A DNA stretch of 64,000 nt, taken from contig CAZBCG010000014.1 in assembly GCA_964490705.1 (NCBI GenBank), positions 1 to 64,000 of the forward strand. Reading direction: 5' to 3'. The notes beneath the pieces are model-generated. The model searched no databases. It was not told the origin of the DNA and saw only the letters and a program-made list of their open reading frames with translations. Below are positions 44,191 to 53,325 of the stretch, piece after piece (within the stretch, counting starts at the first letter, position 1; each line of letters opens with the position of its first letter). The position numbers and the translations under genes are program-made. The DNA is from Fodinibius sp964490705. GTDB taxonomy: Bacteria; Bacteroidota; Rhodothermia; Balneolales; Balneolaceae.

Positions 44191-46455
44191 TCAAAAATCG
44201 AGAGTATAGGTGACTGTTGGCAAAATAGGCAACAGGGTTATGGCTTGCTTTTCAGCGGGGTTTTCTTCCAGATCGTAATTATAAAACCAAACGTTTCGCC
44301 GCGAGTAGGCATTAATGAGCTGGAGCTTCCATTCGGCTTCGCCAATCCCGAAAAAGGTGCCCTTGCGACTCACACTGATATCGAGTCGGTTATAGTTGGG
44401 CAGCCGCGATGCGTTCACGCGTCCCACAATAAGCTGATCGAGATTCGTACTCGATGTGGGGAAGTCAAAAGCGATCGTTCTTCCCAGTGGTTTGGTGTAG
44501 GCCTGACCGGTGGCAAAGTTAAATGCTGCCGTCGTTGACCAGCGATCGCTTATCTGATATTCGAGCACTACATTGAGGTCGTGAATGCGATCGTATTTGG
44601 GCGGATAAAATCGGGCCGGGTCATTAGGCAGAATAGGCTCATTAAAATCGGGGAACTTGCGTCGTGTAACCCCAAAAGTATAGCCCAGAAATCCAGTAAG
44701 CCGGCCCACTTTTCGCTCGAAAAAGAGTTCGGCTCCATAAGCATATCCCTGGCCAAAACGGAACGTCTCTTCGTAGGGAAGTCCCGCCTGATCAGGCAAA
44801 AACGGGTCCGGCTCAAAAAGATCTTTCATGGAGCGGTAATAGACCTCTATATCAAGTCCGTAGCCTTCCCAGGGAATGGTTTTGACACCCAGCACATATT
44901 GGTTGCCATAAGCAGGGGGAACGCCTTCATCCGTGGTAAGCCAGACATCGAAGCCGGTAAATGCCTCGTTGGATATCAGCGTGAGGAATTGGTTATACCG
45001 ACCGTAGGAGGCTTGCAGGCGGATGCGATCGGTAGGGCGATATTCCATGGAGAGCCGTGGTTCCAGTCGTAAATATTGACCTTTGCTGAACCCCGCTAGT
45101 CGCAGGCCGGGTGTGGCAATCCATTTGTCAGAAATGGTCCATTTGTCCTGCAGATAAACCGATCCGTATTCCGACTGGATGCGCGACCCAAAGGTATCTT
45201 GCCCGTCAAACGTATCCTGGAGCTTGAGGGTCAGCGACCCCATCCAGAAGCCGGTGGAGATTTCGTGATTATCACTTGGCAGGTATTCAAAGTCACCTTT
45301 GAGCGAGAAATCATAAATATTATTTGAGCGCTCGAACGGGGTAGAGGCAATTTCGAAGGAGGGAAAGTTGAAATACCGCGATCCCGTAAGCGTAAAATTG
45401 CTAAACAGCTTATCAGAAAAAATATGGGTCCAGGTCGAACTCAGCGTTTGATTGCCATAGTTGAGGTTGACGCTGGCATCCGTCGCAAATGGAAATTTGA
45501 GATCATCAATACCAGAATAAAAGGCCAGCGAAAATTTATTGTTTTGATTCAGGCTGTAATTCACCTTGCCGTTCGTATCCAGGAAGTAGAAGCTTTCGGG
45601 GATATTATCAGCTGATTCTTGCAGTACGGCAAGCACGGGTTCAAGAGTGGATCGGCGAAGGGCCAACATATATGATCCGTTTCCGTTATCGAAGGGCCCT
45701 TCAACCGAAACGCGAGAAGCCAGCATTCCCAGCGTGACCGACCCCTGGAATTCGTTGCGGTTGCCATCCTTGTTGAATACCGTGAGTACCGATCCCAGCC
45801 GACCGCCATATTTTGCGGGATATCCGCCTTTATAGAGGCGCACATCTTTTACGGCATCGGGATTGAAGGTGGAGAAGAATCCAAAAAAGTGAGAGGGATT
45901 ATAGACCGTAGTGCGGTCGAGCAGGATGAGCGTTTGGTCGGGACTGCCGCCCCGAATATACAGTCCGCTCGAAAAATCGGAAGCTGCCTTTACGCCCGGC
46001 AGCAGCTGTAGCGAACGAAAGACATCAGCCTGGAAAACACTCGGCAGTTTTTTGATCATCTCCATTTCAATCTGTGCCAGTCCGATATTGCGCTGCTCTT
46101 CCTGCTCGCGCTCGGATTGAACAACGACTTCGTCTAGCTGGTATCCCTCGGGTTTGAGTTCGATATCCAGCCGCAGGCTTTCGCCGGCCTCAAGCTGGAT
46201 CTCTTTTTCGTATCGCTGAAATCCAATGTAGGTAGCAACAACGGTATAATTGCCGGGCTTGATGTTCGTCAGATTATAGTAGCCCGAAGTGTTGGTAGAG
46301 GTGCCTTTGGGAGAGTCAGCCAAGGCAAAATTGGCAGAGATCAGGGTTTCGCCCGTTTCGGCATCGGATATATATCCACTTACCGAGGCTGTTTGCTGGG
46401 CTGTTACCCCAAATGGTAACGCAACAATCGAAAGTAGGAGGATAAAATTCTTCAC
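44191..46455 (-). CDS. TonB-dependent receptor with carboxypeptidase-like domain
   Basis: A 754-residue outer-membrane receptor: signal peptide ending GVTAQ, a carboxypeptidase-regulatory-like domain at about 20-105 (SVSGYISDAETGETLISA), a TonB plug from about 120 (GLYIRGGSPDQTLILLD) and a beta-barrel to the terminal Phe (VTYTLDF). It is shorter than SusC proteins and paired with DUF4249 rather than SusD. First gene of a three-gene unit, which diverges from the lysC-lysA fusion. Its cargo is unknown. Confidence 0.92.
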   Translation of the reverse strand: MKNFILLLSIVALPFGVTAQQTASVSGYISDAETGETLISANFALADSPKGTSTNTSGYYNLTNIKPGNYTVVATYIGFQRYEKEIQLEAGESLRLDIELKPEGYQLDEVVVQSEREQEEQRNIGLAQIEMEMIKKLPSVFQADVFRSLQLLPGVKAASDFSSGLYIRGGSPDQTLILLDRTTVYNPSHFFGFFSTFNPDAVKDVRLYKGGYPAKYGGRLGSVLTVFNKDGNRNEFQGSVTLGMLASRVSVEGPFDNGNGSYMLALRRSTLEPVLAVLQESADNIPESFYFLDTNGKVNYSLNQNNKFSLAFYSGIDDLKFPFATDASVNLNYGNQTLSSTWTHIFSDKLFSNFTLTGSRYFNFPSFEIASTPFERSNNIYDFSLKGDFEYLPSDNHEISTGFWMGSLTLKLQDTFDGQDTFGSRIQSEYGSVYLQDKWTISDKWIATPGLRLAGFSKGQYLRLEPRLSMEYRPTDRIRLQASYGRYNQFLTLISNEAFTGFDVWLTTDEGVPPAYGNQYVLGVKTIPWEGYGLDIEVYYRSMKDLFEPDPFLPDQAGLPYEETFRFGQGYAYGAELFFERKVGRLTGFLGYTFGVTRRKFPDFNEPILPNDPARFYPPKYDRIHDLNVVLEYQISDRWSTTAAFNFATGQAYTKPLGRTIAFDFPTSSTNLDQLIVGRVNASRLPNYNRLDISVSRKGTFFGIGEAEWKLQLINAYSRRNVWFYNYDLEENPAEKQAITLLPILPTVTYTLDF

Positions 46456-46622
46456 GCCTCGGATGTAATTAATATTTGATGAAGTTATGTAACGAGTAGT
46501 TGGGTTGGGACATTCCCCGGTCGGAAATTATTCGTTTTTTACAAAAAATCGGGTTAAGAGATTGTTATCTTTGCGCTTGCCGAAAGGCTCTAACTGCAAT
46601 TATCAAATAGCAATAATAAAGG

Positions 46623-49208
46623 ATGTCCAACGAAAGTTCGAACTGGATCGTATTAAAATTCGGTGGTACGAGCGTTTCATCAAAAGAAAATTGGGAAAAT
46701 ATAGTATCGGTGATCAACGATCGCCGGGCCGAGGGATATTCGGTATGCATGGTCCACTCTGCCTTAGGTGGAATTTCTAATCTCCTCGAAGAAATTCTTG
46801 AATCTGCAACAAATGGCGGTGCTGAGGAGCTCGTAGAACAAGTTAAACAAAAACATATTTCGTTAGCTTCGTCGCTTGGTCTTTCTGCCGAAGATCTGCT
46901 GCAGGATGATTTTCGGGAGCTGGAGCATATTGTAAAGGGTATTGAGCTTATTGGCGAAGCAAGTTACCGCGTGCAGGCTAGGTTACTATCCATCGGTGAG
47001 TTGATGGCTACGAAATTGGGCGCCGCTTACCTGGAGCGCGAAATAGGAGGGGCTTCGTGGATGGATGCGCGTCAGCAGATTAAAACAGTGCCCCAAAAAA
47101 ATGCCTCCGAGCGCGCACAAATTATCTCGGCTGTGAGTGCTTCAGATTATGATCCAAAGATTTTAGCATCGCTCGAAGAAGCCGGTGACTTGGTTGTTAC
47201 ACAGGGATTTATTGCCAGCGACGGCGAAGATAAAACGGTAATTTTGGGTCGGGGCGGATCGGATGTTTCAGCTGCCTATTTTGCGGCCAAGATTGGAGCC
47301 GAACGCTTGGAAGTTTGGACGGATGTGCCGGGGATGTTTTCGGCCAATCCGCATGCGGTGCCCTCGGCGCGATTGTTGAATCATTTGAGTTACGAAGAGG
47401 GGCAAGAGATTGCCACCAACGGCGCGAAAGTACTGCATCCGCGGAGCATTATGCCCGCTCACAAGCATAAGATTCCCATTCACGTGCGATGCACCCAAAA
47501 ACCGGAGCTGCAGGGGACGGTCATTTCTAGTGAGGCTTCTGACGATGAGGCCTTGGTTAAGGCGATTTCGGTCCGCGACGATATTATCCTAGTCAGCATG
47601 GATTCGCTGGGTATGTGGCAAGAGGTGGGTTTTTTGGCGGATGCTTTTGCTGTGTTCAAGCAATATGGCCTTTCCATTGATCTGGTTTCTACCTCCCAAT
47701 CAAATGTTACCGTATCGCTGGATCCCGGCTTGAATGATCATTTCGAGGATGTTCGCGATCAGTTTGAGGATGATTTGAGCGCTTACTGTCGAGTTGAAGT
47801 TATTGAATCGGTATCGGCGGTAAGCCTGATGGGACGCAAGATCCGCACTATTTTGCATCAGCTGGGATCGTCGTTTGAGGTGTTCCAAGAGCACCAGGTT
47901 TATCTTGTGAGTCAGGCTGCTAATGATTTGAATTTTACCTTCGTGGTAGAAACAGAGCAGGCCGACCGGCTGGTGCGTCAGCTCCATGAGCAGCTTATTT
48001 TACAATCGGGTAATCAGCAATCATTTGGGCCCACCTGGCCGCAACTGATGGATCAGGAAGAAGCCCAAAAGGGCGGTGAGCCCGATTGGTGGCGCCAGAA
48101 CCGTTCTGAGTTGCTTGAGCTGATGCAAACACACGATTCTTCATATGTTTATAATCGGGAGACATTGCGAAAGTACGCCGGTTTTGTGCAGCAAATTGAA
48201 GCTGTGGATAACGCGTTGTATGCCATTAAAGCCAATGCCAATGAAGAGGTGCTCAAGACGTTTGCCGAACTGGGACTTGGTTTTGAGTGCGTATCCATTG
48301 GAGAAGTAGAGAAGGTAATTGGTTTATTTCCGGATCTGGATCGCAGTGAGATTTTATTTACGCCCAATTTTGCCCCTCGAGAGGAATATGAAAAAGGACT
48401 AGAGATGGGCGTAAATGTGACGCTGGACAATATTTATCCGTTGCAAAAGTGGCCAAAGGTTTTTGAGGGACATGAAGTGTTTTTGCGGATCGATCCCGGT
48501 CATGGACATGGTCATCACAAGCACGTAAAAACGGGTGGTGTACATTCGAAGTTCGGCATTCCCCGTTTTGAGATTCCCGAGGTCAAAGAGCTGGTCGAGC
48601 AGTATAATATCACCGTAAAGGGATTGCACGCTCATATCGGCAGCGGCATCAAAGATCCGCATTCGTGGAAAGATACGGCTGTTATACTTCATCAAGTAGC
48701 CGAAGAACTGGGCGGTGTCGAAATTCTTGATCTCGGCGGCGGATTTGGTATCCAGGAAAATGAAACGCAGGCCGATCTGGATATCAGGGAAGTCGATGAA
48801 TCGCTTAAAGAGTTTAAGGAGGCGCATCCGCAGTATGATCTTTGGGTGGAGCCGGGCCGGTTCTTGGTAGCGACTGCGGGCGTGCTGCTCACAAGGGTTA
48901 CGCAGCTCAAAGGCAAGGGCGATGTACGATATATTGGCGTTGAGACGGGCATGAACTCGTTTATTCGTCCTGCCCTGTACGGCGCGCGACACACGATTGT
49001 GAACCTATCGAAGCTGGAAAATCCCTCGAACCAGAGCGTGAATATTGTGGGTCCTATTTGCGAATCAGGGGACAAGTTGGGTATCGACCGGATGTTCCCG
49101 GAATCAGAAGAGGGCGATGTAATTCTGCTGGCCAATGCCGGGGCCTATGGATATGTCATGAGTTCGAACTATAATCTCCGCAAACCGGCTGAGGAAGTAG
49201 TGGTTTAG
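46623..49208 (+). CDS. Bifunctional aspartate kinase / diaminopimelate decarboxylase
   Basis: A fusion of the first and last enzymes of the diaminopimelate route to lysine. Residues about 8-455 are aspartokinase: LKFGGTSVSS nucleotide motif, GRGGSDVSAAYFAAKIGAE, and ACT domains from about 320. Residues about 495-861 are a fold-type III decarboxylase: PLP lysine Lys536 in YAIKANANEE, HIGSGIKDP, DLGGGFGIQ, EPGRFLVA and GPICESGDKLG. Fusing them may allow lysine feedback on the kinase to be matched to decarboxylation. Known in some Gammaproteobacteria and other groups. Transcribed alone. Confidence 0.95.
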   Translation: MSNESSNWIVLKFGGTSVSSKENWENIVSVINDRRAEGYSVCMVHSALGGISNLLEEILESATNGGAEELVEQVKQKHISLASSLGLSAEDLLQDDFRELEHIVKGIELIGEASYRVQARLLSIGELMATKLGAAYLEREIGGASWMDARQQIKTVPQKNASERAQIISAVSASDYDPKILASLEEAGDLVVTQGFIASDGEDKTVILGRGGSDVSAAYFAAKIGAERLEVWTDVPGMFSANPHAVPSARLLNHLSYEEGQEIATNGAKVLHPRSIMPAHKHKIPIHVRCTQKPELQGTVISSEASDDEALVKAISVRDDIILVSMDSLGMWQEVGFLADAFAVFKQYGLSIDLVSTSQSNVTVSLDPGLNDHFEDVRDQFEDDLSAYCRVEVIESVSAVSLMGRKIRTILHQLGSSFEVFQEHQVYLVSQAANDLNFTFVVETEQADRLVRQLHEQLILQSGNQQSFGPTWPQLMDQEEAQKGGEPDWWRQNRSELLELMQTHDSSYVYNRETLRKYAGFVQQIEAVDNALYAIKANANEEVLKTFAELGLGFECVSIGEVEKVIGLFPDLDRSEILFTPNFAPREEYEKGLEMGVNVTLDNIYPLQKWPKVFEGHEVFLRIDPGHGHGHHKHVKTGGVHSKFGIPRFEIPEVKELVEQYNITVKGLHAHIGSGIKDPHSWKDTAVILHQVAEELGGVEILDLGGGFGIQENETQADLDIREVDESLKEFKEAHPQYDLWVEPGRFLVATAGVLLTRVTQLKGKGDVRYIGVETGMNSFIRPALYGARHTIVNLSKLENPSNQSVNIVGPICESGDKLGIDRMFPESEEGDVILLANAGAYGYVMSSNYNLRKPAEEVVV

Positions 49209-49213
49209 GTTTC

Positions 49214-49260
49214 AGGATGCAAGATGCAGGATACAGCACAAAATTTGCATCTTGGGATGC
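49214..49260. repeat. Partial copy of the GATGCAAGATAC element
   Basis: CAAGATGC (49220-49227) and GCATCTTG (49247-49254) form an inverted repeat, with words shared with 889-942. It lies just after the lysC-lysA stop. Confidence 0.5.
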
Positions 49261-49333
49261 TAACAAGGAATGATAAGTCGGTAAGTATTTGTTATATTAG
49301 GGTTCCTTTGAAAGGGAAGTTCTTTGACATTAT

Positions 49334-49699
49334 GGGGGTGTACCGGATTCGACGGAGTGAGTAGAATCGCAGGCTGCATGCCGAGTTTGTGCAATGACAC
49401 TCGTACAAAAATCATTCTGCATTAAATGTAGTTGACAACAACTATTCTTATAGCTTGGCTGCGTAACGCAGCTTAGCCGTTCCATCAGCTTCTTGCCTGT
49501 CAGTGCTGAATGGAGCGCCGACTATGACAGGATAGCGTAGGTTCCGCCGTCTGTCGGGCTTGCGTAAAACTTTAACAGTCTAGTCTGAAGTTGCCTAGTT
49601 GTCGGGCGATGCTTCAGGCGAATCTTAAACGGCAACTAAGCATGTAGATGCTTGAACGATATACCATTTCGGACCGGGGTTCGACTCCCCGCACCTCCA
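49334..49699 (+). ncRNA. ssrA: Transfer-messenger RNA (tmRNA)
   Basis: The 5' end GGGGGTGTACCGGATTCGAC and the 3' T-arm/acceptor end GGTTCGACTCCCCGCACC are the standard tmRNA ends and pair as a tRNA-like acceptor (with one G-T pair). A TAGTT motif precedes the resume codon GAC at 49434, giving the tag DNNYSYSLAA before TAA at 49464-49466. tmRNA rescues stalled ribosomes and marks the product for proteolysis. CCA is not encoded. Confidence 0.97.
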
Positions 49700-49708
49700 C
49701 AAATTATA

Positions 49709-49740
49709 GGCTCAGTCTTTTACAGGCTGGGCTTTTTTTA
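49709..49740 (+). terminator. Terminator of ssrA
   Basis: GCTCAG pairs with CTGGGC (one G-T pair) and a run of seven T residues follows. Confidence 0.75.
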
Positions 49741-49838
49741 TTTTACAGCTACCAATATGACAATTGCTATCCGATCTTTTTTCTTTGCTGATTTCTTTGT
49801 AGCCTGATTTCTCAAAAATAGCAGCAAACAAGATCCCT

Positions 49839-50861
49839 ATGAATTATCGAATGCTGGAACTTACAGCACCGCCGGAGACGACCCGAAAAGCGCGTCAAAT
49901 TGTAGAAGAGCAAGAAGTGCTCGGGGTATGGACTGATACCCTCGATGACGGGTGTGCCATTCTGCGCGTACTTGTTGATACCGACCGTACCGAGTCTCTT
50001 TCTGATACGCTGAGCGAAAAATTTGGCCATGCCGATGGATTTCGGATCATGCTTTTTTCGGTGGAAGCTACGCTCCCACAACCCGAGGTTGATGACAGCA
50101 AAGAGGAGAAGAAGTCATCGGATGAATCCAGCGAAAAGGTAGTGGGACGCATAAGCCGCGAAGAACTCTATGCGGATGTGACCAGCGGCAGCGAATTAAA
50201 TTGGGTGTATATCGGGATGGTATTGCTCTCTACCTTGGTGGCCGGGGTCGGGCTCATCCGCGATGATGTAGCTGTGATCATCGGCGCGATGGTAATTGCG
50301 CCGCTGCTGGGGCCCAATGTGTCGATGGCGCTTTCCGCCACGTTGGGTGATTTGGATTTGGGATGGCGATCATTAAAGGCCAATGCGGCTGGACTGTTTT
50401 CTTCACTTGCCCTGGCGCTTATCATGGGATTGATGTTGCAGGTAGATTTGGAATCGCAACAGATCATTAATAAAACGACCGTGAGCCTGGGGGATATCAC
50501 TATTGCCCTGGCTGCGGGCAGTGCCGGAGTACTGGGATTTACGCGCGGCGTGCCGGCTACAATCGTAGGCGTAATGGTGGCCGTGGCGCTGCTTCCTCCG
50601 CTGGTTAATGTGGGATTGCTGCTTGGAGCAGGGCATACGAGCCTGGCAATGGGATCAGTCATCCTCACCCTTACCAATTTGATCTGTATCAACTTGGCGG
50701 GTATCCTCACCTTTCTGATTCAAGGTGTACGCCCCCGCACTTGGTGGGAGGCTCAAAAAGCAAAGCGTGCCGTACGGGCTGCCATCAGCATTTGGTTCGT
50801 GCTACTTGTGGTTCTGGCCGTCATAATTTGGTACTGGAATCTGACGGCAAATGCTATTTAG
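49839..50861 (+). CDS. DUF389 (TIGR00341) membrane protein
   Basis: A 340-residue protein: about 120 soluble N-terminal residues, then about six membrane helices. The DUF389 signature is visible as VIIGAMVIAPLLGPNVSMAL, GVPATIVGVMVAVALLPPL and MGSVILTLTNLICINLAGIL. The family has no agreed function. It may be a transporter or a membrane-stress protein. It stands alone between ssrA and a convergent STAS gene. Confidence 0.87.
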   Translation: MNYRMLELTAPPETTRKARQIVEEQEVLGVWTDTLDDGCAILRVLVDTDRTESLSDTLSEKFGHADGFRIMLFSVEATLPQPEVDDSKEEKKSSDESSEKVVGRISREELYADVTSGSELNWVYIGMVLLSTLVAGVGLIRDDVAVIIGAMVIAPLLGPNVSMALSATLGDLDLGWRSLKANAAGLFSSLALALIMGLMLQVDLESQQIINKTTVSLGDITIALAAGSAGVLGFTRGVPATIVGVMVAVALLPPLVNVGLLLGAGHTSLAMGSVILTLTNLICINLAGILTFLIQGVRPRTWWEAQKAKRAVRAAISIWFVLLVVLAVIIWYWNLTANAI

Positions 50862-50956
50862 CAGCTTGCGGAAATCCACGAGATTCACGCTGATATTGAA
50901 ATGTTTGCTCGTCTGAACCAAGAAAATAATTGGAGGCCAGAAAGTAGAGCAAAAAA

Positions 50957-51310
50957 TTAGTTTTCTTCCTCCTCGTTGAATGATTCCACAGCCTCTTCCA
51001 GTGTTGAATAAAGCTCAAACACTCTGTTTAGCTGAGAAACCATAAGCATGCTTTCAATTCTTTCCATTGCGTTGCAAATCCGAAGATCTCCATCGGCATT
51101 TCGCATGGTAGTTAGTCCTCCAATTAAAATACCCAGGCCAGAAGAGTTCATAAATTTAACATTGCCCAGATCTACCACCACATTCGTTTTTCCTTCTTCA
51201 ATAAGTTCTTTGAGCGTATTCCGAAATTTTTTGGCATCGGGACCGCCCATTACGTTTCCTTTTAATTCGATGACAGTGCAGTTATATTCGTCGCTTACGG
51301 TATAATTCAT
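50957..51310 (-). CDS. STAS-domain anti-sigma factor antagonist
   Basis: A 117-residue single STAS domain. NVVVDLGNVKFMNSSGLGIL holds the phosphorylatable serine region (Ser56/Ser57). It is shaped like SpoIIAA/RsbV proteins that release an anti-sigma factor when dephosphorylated. No kinase or sigma gene adjoins it, so the partner is elsewhere. The C-terminus is strongly acidic. Confidence 0.88.
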   Translation of the reverse strand: MNYTVSDEYNCTVIELKGNVMGGPDAKKFRNTLKELIEEGKTNVVVDLGNVKFMNSSGLGILIGGLTTMRNADGDLRICNAMERIESMLMVSQLNRVFELYSTLEEAVESFNEEEEN

Positions 51311-51453
51311 AGGTTATCCTCTTTTGATGATTAAATGATATAAACTCTATGTTGTTTACTTGATAGCAAAAAAGCAAGTGAGGTTATTTTCTTATGTAGT
51401 TACTAGTGTAATTCTAATCGCATTTTCGGATCAGACGGTTATAACGAATCTTG

Positions 51454-52101
51454 CTAGGTGAGATGTCCCAGTGACGCCGGTTGACGTAGTAGCCAACCCG
51501 TTAAGCTTTTGCGTTTGGTATGCGTTAGCATCACTTCGTGGGGTACCGTGTCACTTTTGAACATGACCAATCGTTTGGCAATCGGTTCAATAAGGATGTC
51601 TTCGCTACCTTTTTGATAGATTTTAAGCTCTCCGCCATCACCCTTTTCCCAATCTTCATTAAGATAAATGAGCATCGAAATAACCCGGTTGTTTTTACCT
51701 TGAAATTGATCCACGTGTTTTTCGTATCGGGTCTCCGGTGGATATAATGCAAAATGGAACTCATAGTCCGAAAGACTTAAAAACAGGTATTGCCGCAGGT
51801 TCTTCATCACTTCATCAAAAAGATCAAATAGCTCAGAAATGTCACTGTCCTTTTGTTGATCCAGCCAGTAAATGAAATCTCCACGAATAGATGATTCTAC
51901 CTGTCGCTTTTCGGATGGTCCGATGGCAGCTTTTCCAAATTCCTGCTCATTCAACAATGTTTTAAAATAGCGTTGGATGTGGTGATACAGCTCGTCAGAA
52001 ATAAAGTTATCGACATATACAAAGTTGTTTTCGGCCAGCCGGTCTAGCCATTCATGCCATTGCTTTTCGGGATGATATTGGTTGCTCGTTGATGATTGCA
52101 T
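51454..52101 (-). CDS. 2OG-Fe(II) oxygenase family protein
   Basis: A 215-residue non-haem iron dioxygenase related to prolyl-4-hydroxylases. The iron triad is His129 and Asp131 (KHVDQF) with distal His188 (PHEV); Arg197 is placed to bind 2-oxoglutarate. LIYLNEDWEKGDGGEL is a typical core strand pair. Substrate unknown: protein proline, small molecules and others are possible. It is probably monocistronic. Confidence 0.88.
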   Translation of the reverse strand: MQSSTSNQYHPEKQWHEWLDRLAENNFVYVDNFISDELYHHIQRYFKTLLNEQEFGKAAIGPSEKRQVESSIRGDFIYWLDQQKDSDISELFDLFDEVMKNLRQYLFLSLSDYEFHFALYPPETRYEKHVDQFQGKNNRVISMLIYLNEDWEKGDGGELKIYQKGSEDILIEPIAKRLVMFKSDTVPHEVMLTHTKRKSLTGWLLRQPASLGHLT

Positions 52102-52210
52102 AGCCCTGATATGTATTTGGTGAGTCAGAAGACACGCACAATCACTAAATGCTTTCCTTAGAATTTATTTAAAAATAGAATTTTTGACTAATCTAGTAGG
52201 AAGAAAAAAA

Positions 52211-52300
52211 TCTCTCCTTCGTATGTCCCGAGATTTCGGGAGGAGTGTTAATTTTACTGTTCATTTTTCCACACTAAAAATGATCGGGGGAGGGAGGCTC
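52211..52300. repeat. Partial copy of a GGGAGGAGTGTT repeat
   Basis: Contains CTCTCCTTC and CCCGAGATTTCGGGAGG hairpin arms and the word CGGGAGGAGTGTT, also seen at 55802-55815 in a longer palindromic unit. Nothing coding is seen here. Confidence 0.45.
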
Positions 52301-52345
52301 TTCAAAATATTTAACTAATAGGTTGAATGTTTGAAACATCTTCTT

Positions 52346-52369
52346 ATATTTAACCGAACGGTTTAATAT
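52346..52369. promoter_or_regulatory. Palindromic operator before the ArsR-type regulator
   Basis: Two 11-base arms, ATATTTAACCG and CGGTTTAATAT, with one mismatch and an AA centre, end 15 bases before the regulator start codon. Position, size and symmetry fit a site at which a dimeric ArsR-family repressor controls its own operon. Confidence 0.6.
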
Positions 52370-52384
52370 TTGATATACATAAAA

Positions 52385-52699
52385 ATGCTCGATTCTACAT
52401 TACAAGCTCTCGCAGACAGTACCCGTCGCGATATTCTAATGCGGCTGGCCGATCAAGAACGATCGGTTAATGAAATTGCCGAACCTTATGATATGTCACT
52501 GGCAGGAGTATCCAAGCACTTAAAAGTGCTGGAGGAAGCGAACTTGGTGGTCCGCCGCAAGGAGGGGCGCAAGTATTTATGCCGGATGAATTACGAGCCG
52601 CTGACCGAAGTGTCTGAGCTTATCAAAACCTATCGAAAATTCTGGGAAGCCCGGTTCGATGAGCTGGAGCAGTTTCTTGAAGAACAGGGAGACCGGTAA
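52385..52699 (+). CDS. ArsR/SmtB-type winged-helix regulator
   Basis: A 104-residue DNA-binding regulator. The helix-turn-helix SVNEIAEPYDMSLAGVSKHLKVLEEANLV and the wing KEGRKYLCRM are clear. No cysteine metal-binding motif such as ELCVCDL is present, so it is more likely of the SRPBCC-associated group than a metal sensor. Its stop overlaps the start of the next gene by one base. An in-frame TTG five codons upstream is rejected because it falls in the operator. Probably autorepressive. Confidence 0.9.
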   Translation: MLDSTLQALADSTRRDILMRLADQERSVNEIAEPYDMSLAGVSKHLKVLEEANLVVRRKEGRKYLCRMNYEPLTEVSELIKTYRKFWEARFDELEQFLEEQGDR

Positions 52700-53175
52700 T
52701 GGAAAAACCTGCTCGAAAATCTATTAACCAAAGCATAACTATTATGACAAATGATAAATCAACATTAACAGTGAAGCGCGTTATCGACGCCGATGCCGAA
52801 ACCCTTTTTGAGGCATTGACCGATCAGGAAATTATGAAAAAGTGGTTTTATGCTTCGACGGACAACGGTTGGTCGGCAACGGTGGAAAACAATCCCCGGG
52901 AAGGAGGTAAATTCAAAGTCGATATGCACGGCCCGGAGGATACGTATCCACACAAGGGAGTCTATAAGGAGATTATTCCCAACAAGAAGATTGTATTTAC
53001 ATGGAACTCTCATATCGTGACCGATACGATTGTAACGATTACGCTTGATGAGGTAGATGGCGGAACGGAAGTGAAGCTCAAGCATGAGTTCATGCCGAGT
53101 GAGCAGGAGAAACAAAACCATACCCGGGGATGGACGGCGATTCTTGAAAATCTTGACGGTGTGGTTGTTTCATAG
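52699..53175 (+). CDS. SRPBCC / AHSA1-like domain protein
   Basis: A 158-residue START-like helix-grip protein of the activator-of-Hsp90-ATPase homologue type. Motifs VKRVIDADAETLFEALTDQEIMKKWF, GGKFKVDMHG, YKEIIPNKKIVFTW and GWTAILENLDG are typical. Such proteins commonly sit in an operon with an ArsR-type regulator, as here (one-base overlap). The ATG at 52744 (MTNDKSTLTV) is a plausible alternative start closer to the family's usual length. Ligand unknown. Confidence 0.87.
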   Translation: MEKPARKSINQSITIMTNDKSTLTVKRVIDADAETLFEALTDQEIMKKWFYASTDNGWSATVENNPREGGKFKVDMHGPEDTYPHKGVYKEIIPNKKIVFTWNSHIVTDTIVTITLDEVDGGTEVKLKHEFMPSEQEKQNHTRGWTAILENLDGVVVS

Positions 53176-53247
53176 CATAGCTGAGGACTATAGATGGATA
53201 GTCTTTGGCTTTTGAAATATCTAATAAATAGATGGAGGAATCATAAG

Positions 53248-53325
53248 ATGAAGCGATTAATATACGTAGTAATAATTGGTGCAATGATTGGTTTGATGAC
53301 CAACGGAATTTGGCCCAAAGTATGA
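53248..53325 (+). other. Signal-peptide fragment separated from its mature protein by a frameshift
   Basis: An ATG with GGAGG 9 bases upstream opens a short frame coding a positively charged start and hydrophobic helix (MKRLIYVVIIGAMIGL), a perfect signal peptide, which soon stops at 53323. The next frame continues as LAQSMNADHF in the secreted protein at 53310. One extra T in the run at 53309-53311 would join them as a single 165-residue secreted protein. Confidence 0.7.

Noticed and set aside
48399..48992. 197-codon open frame antisense to the lysC-lysA fusion
   Set aside because: Shadow of the decarboxylase domain; no supporting features.
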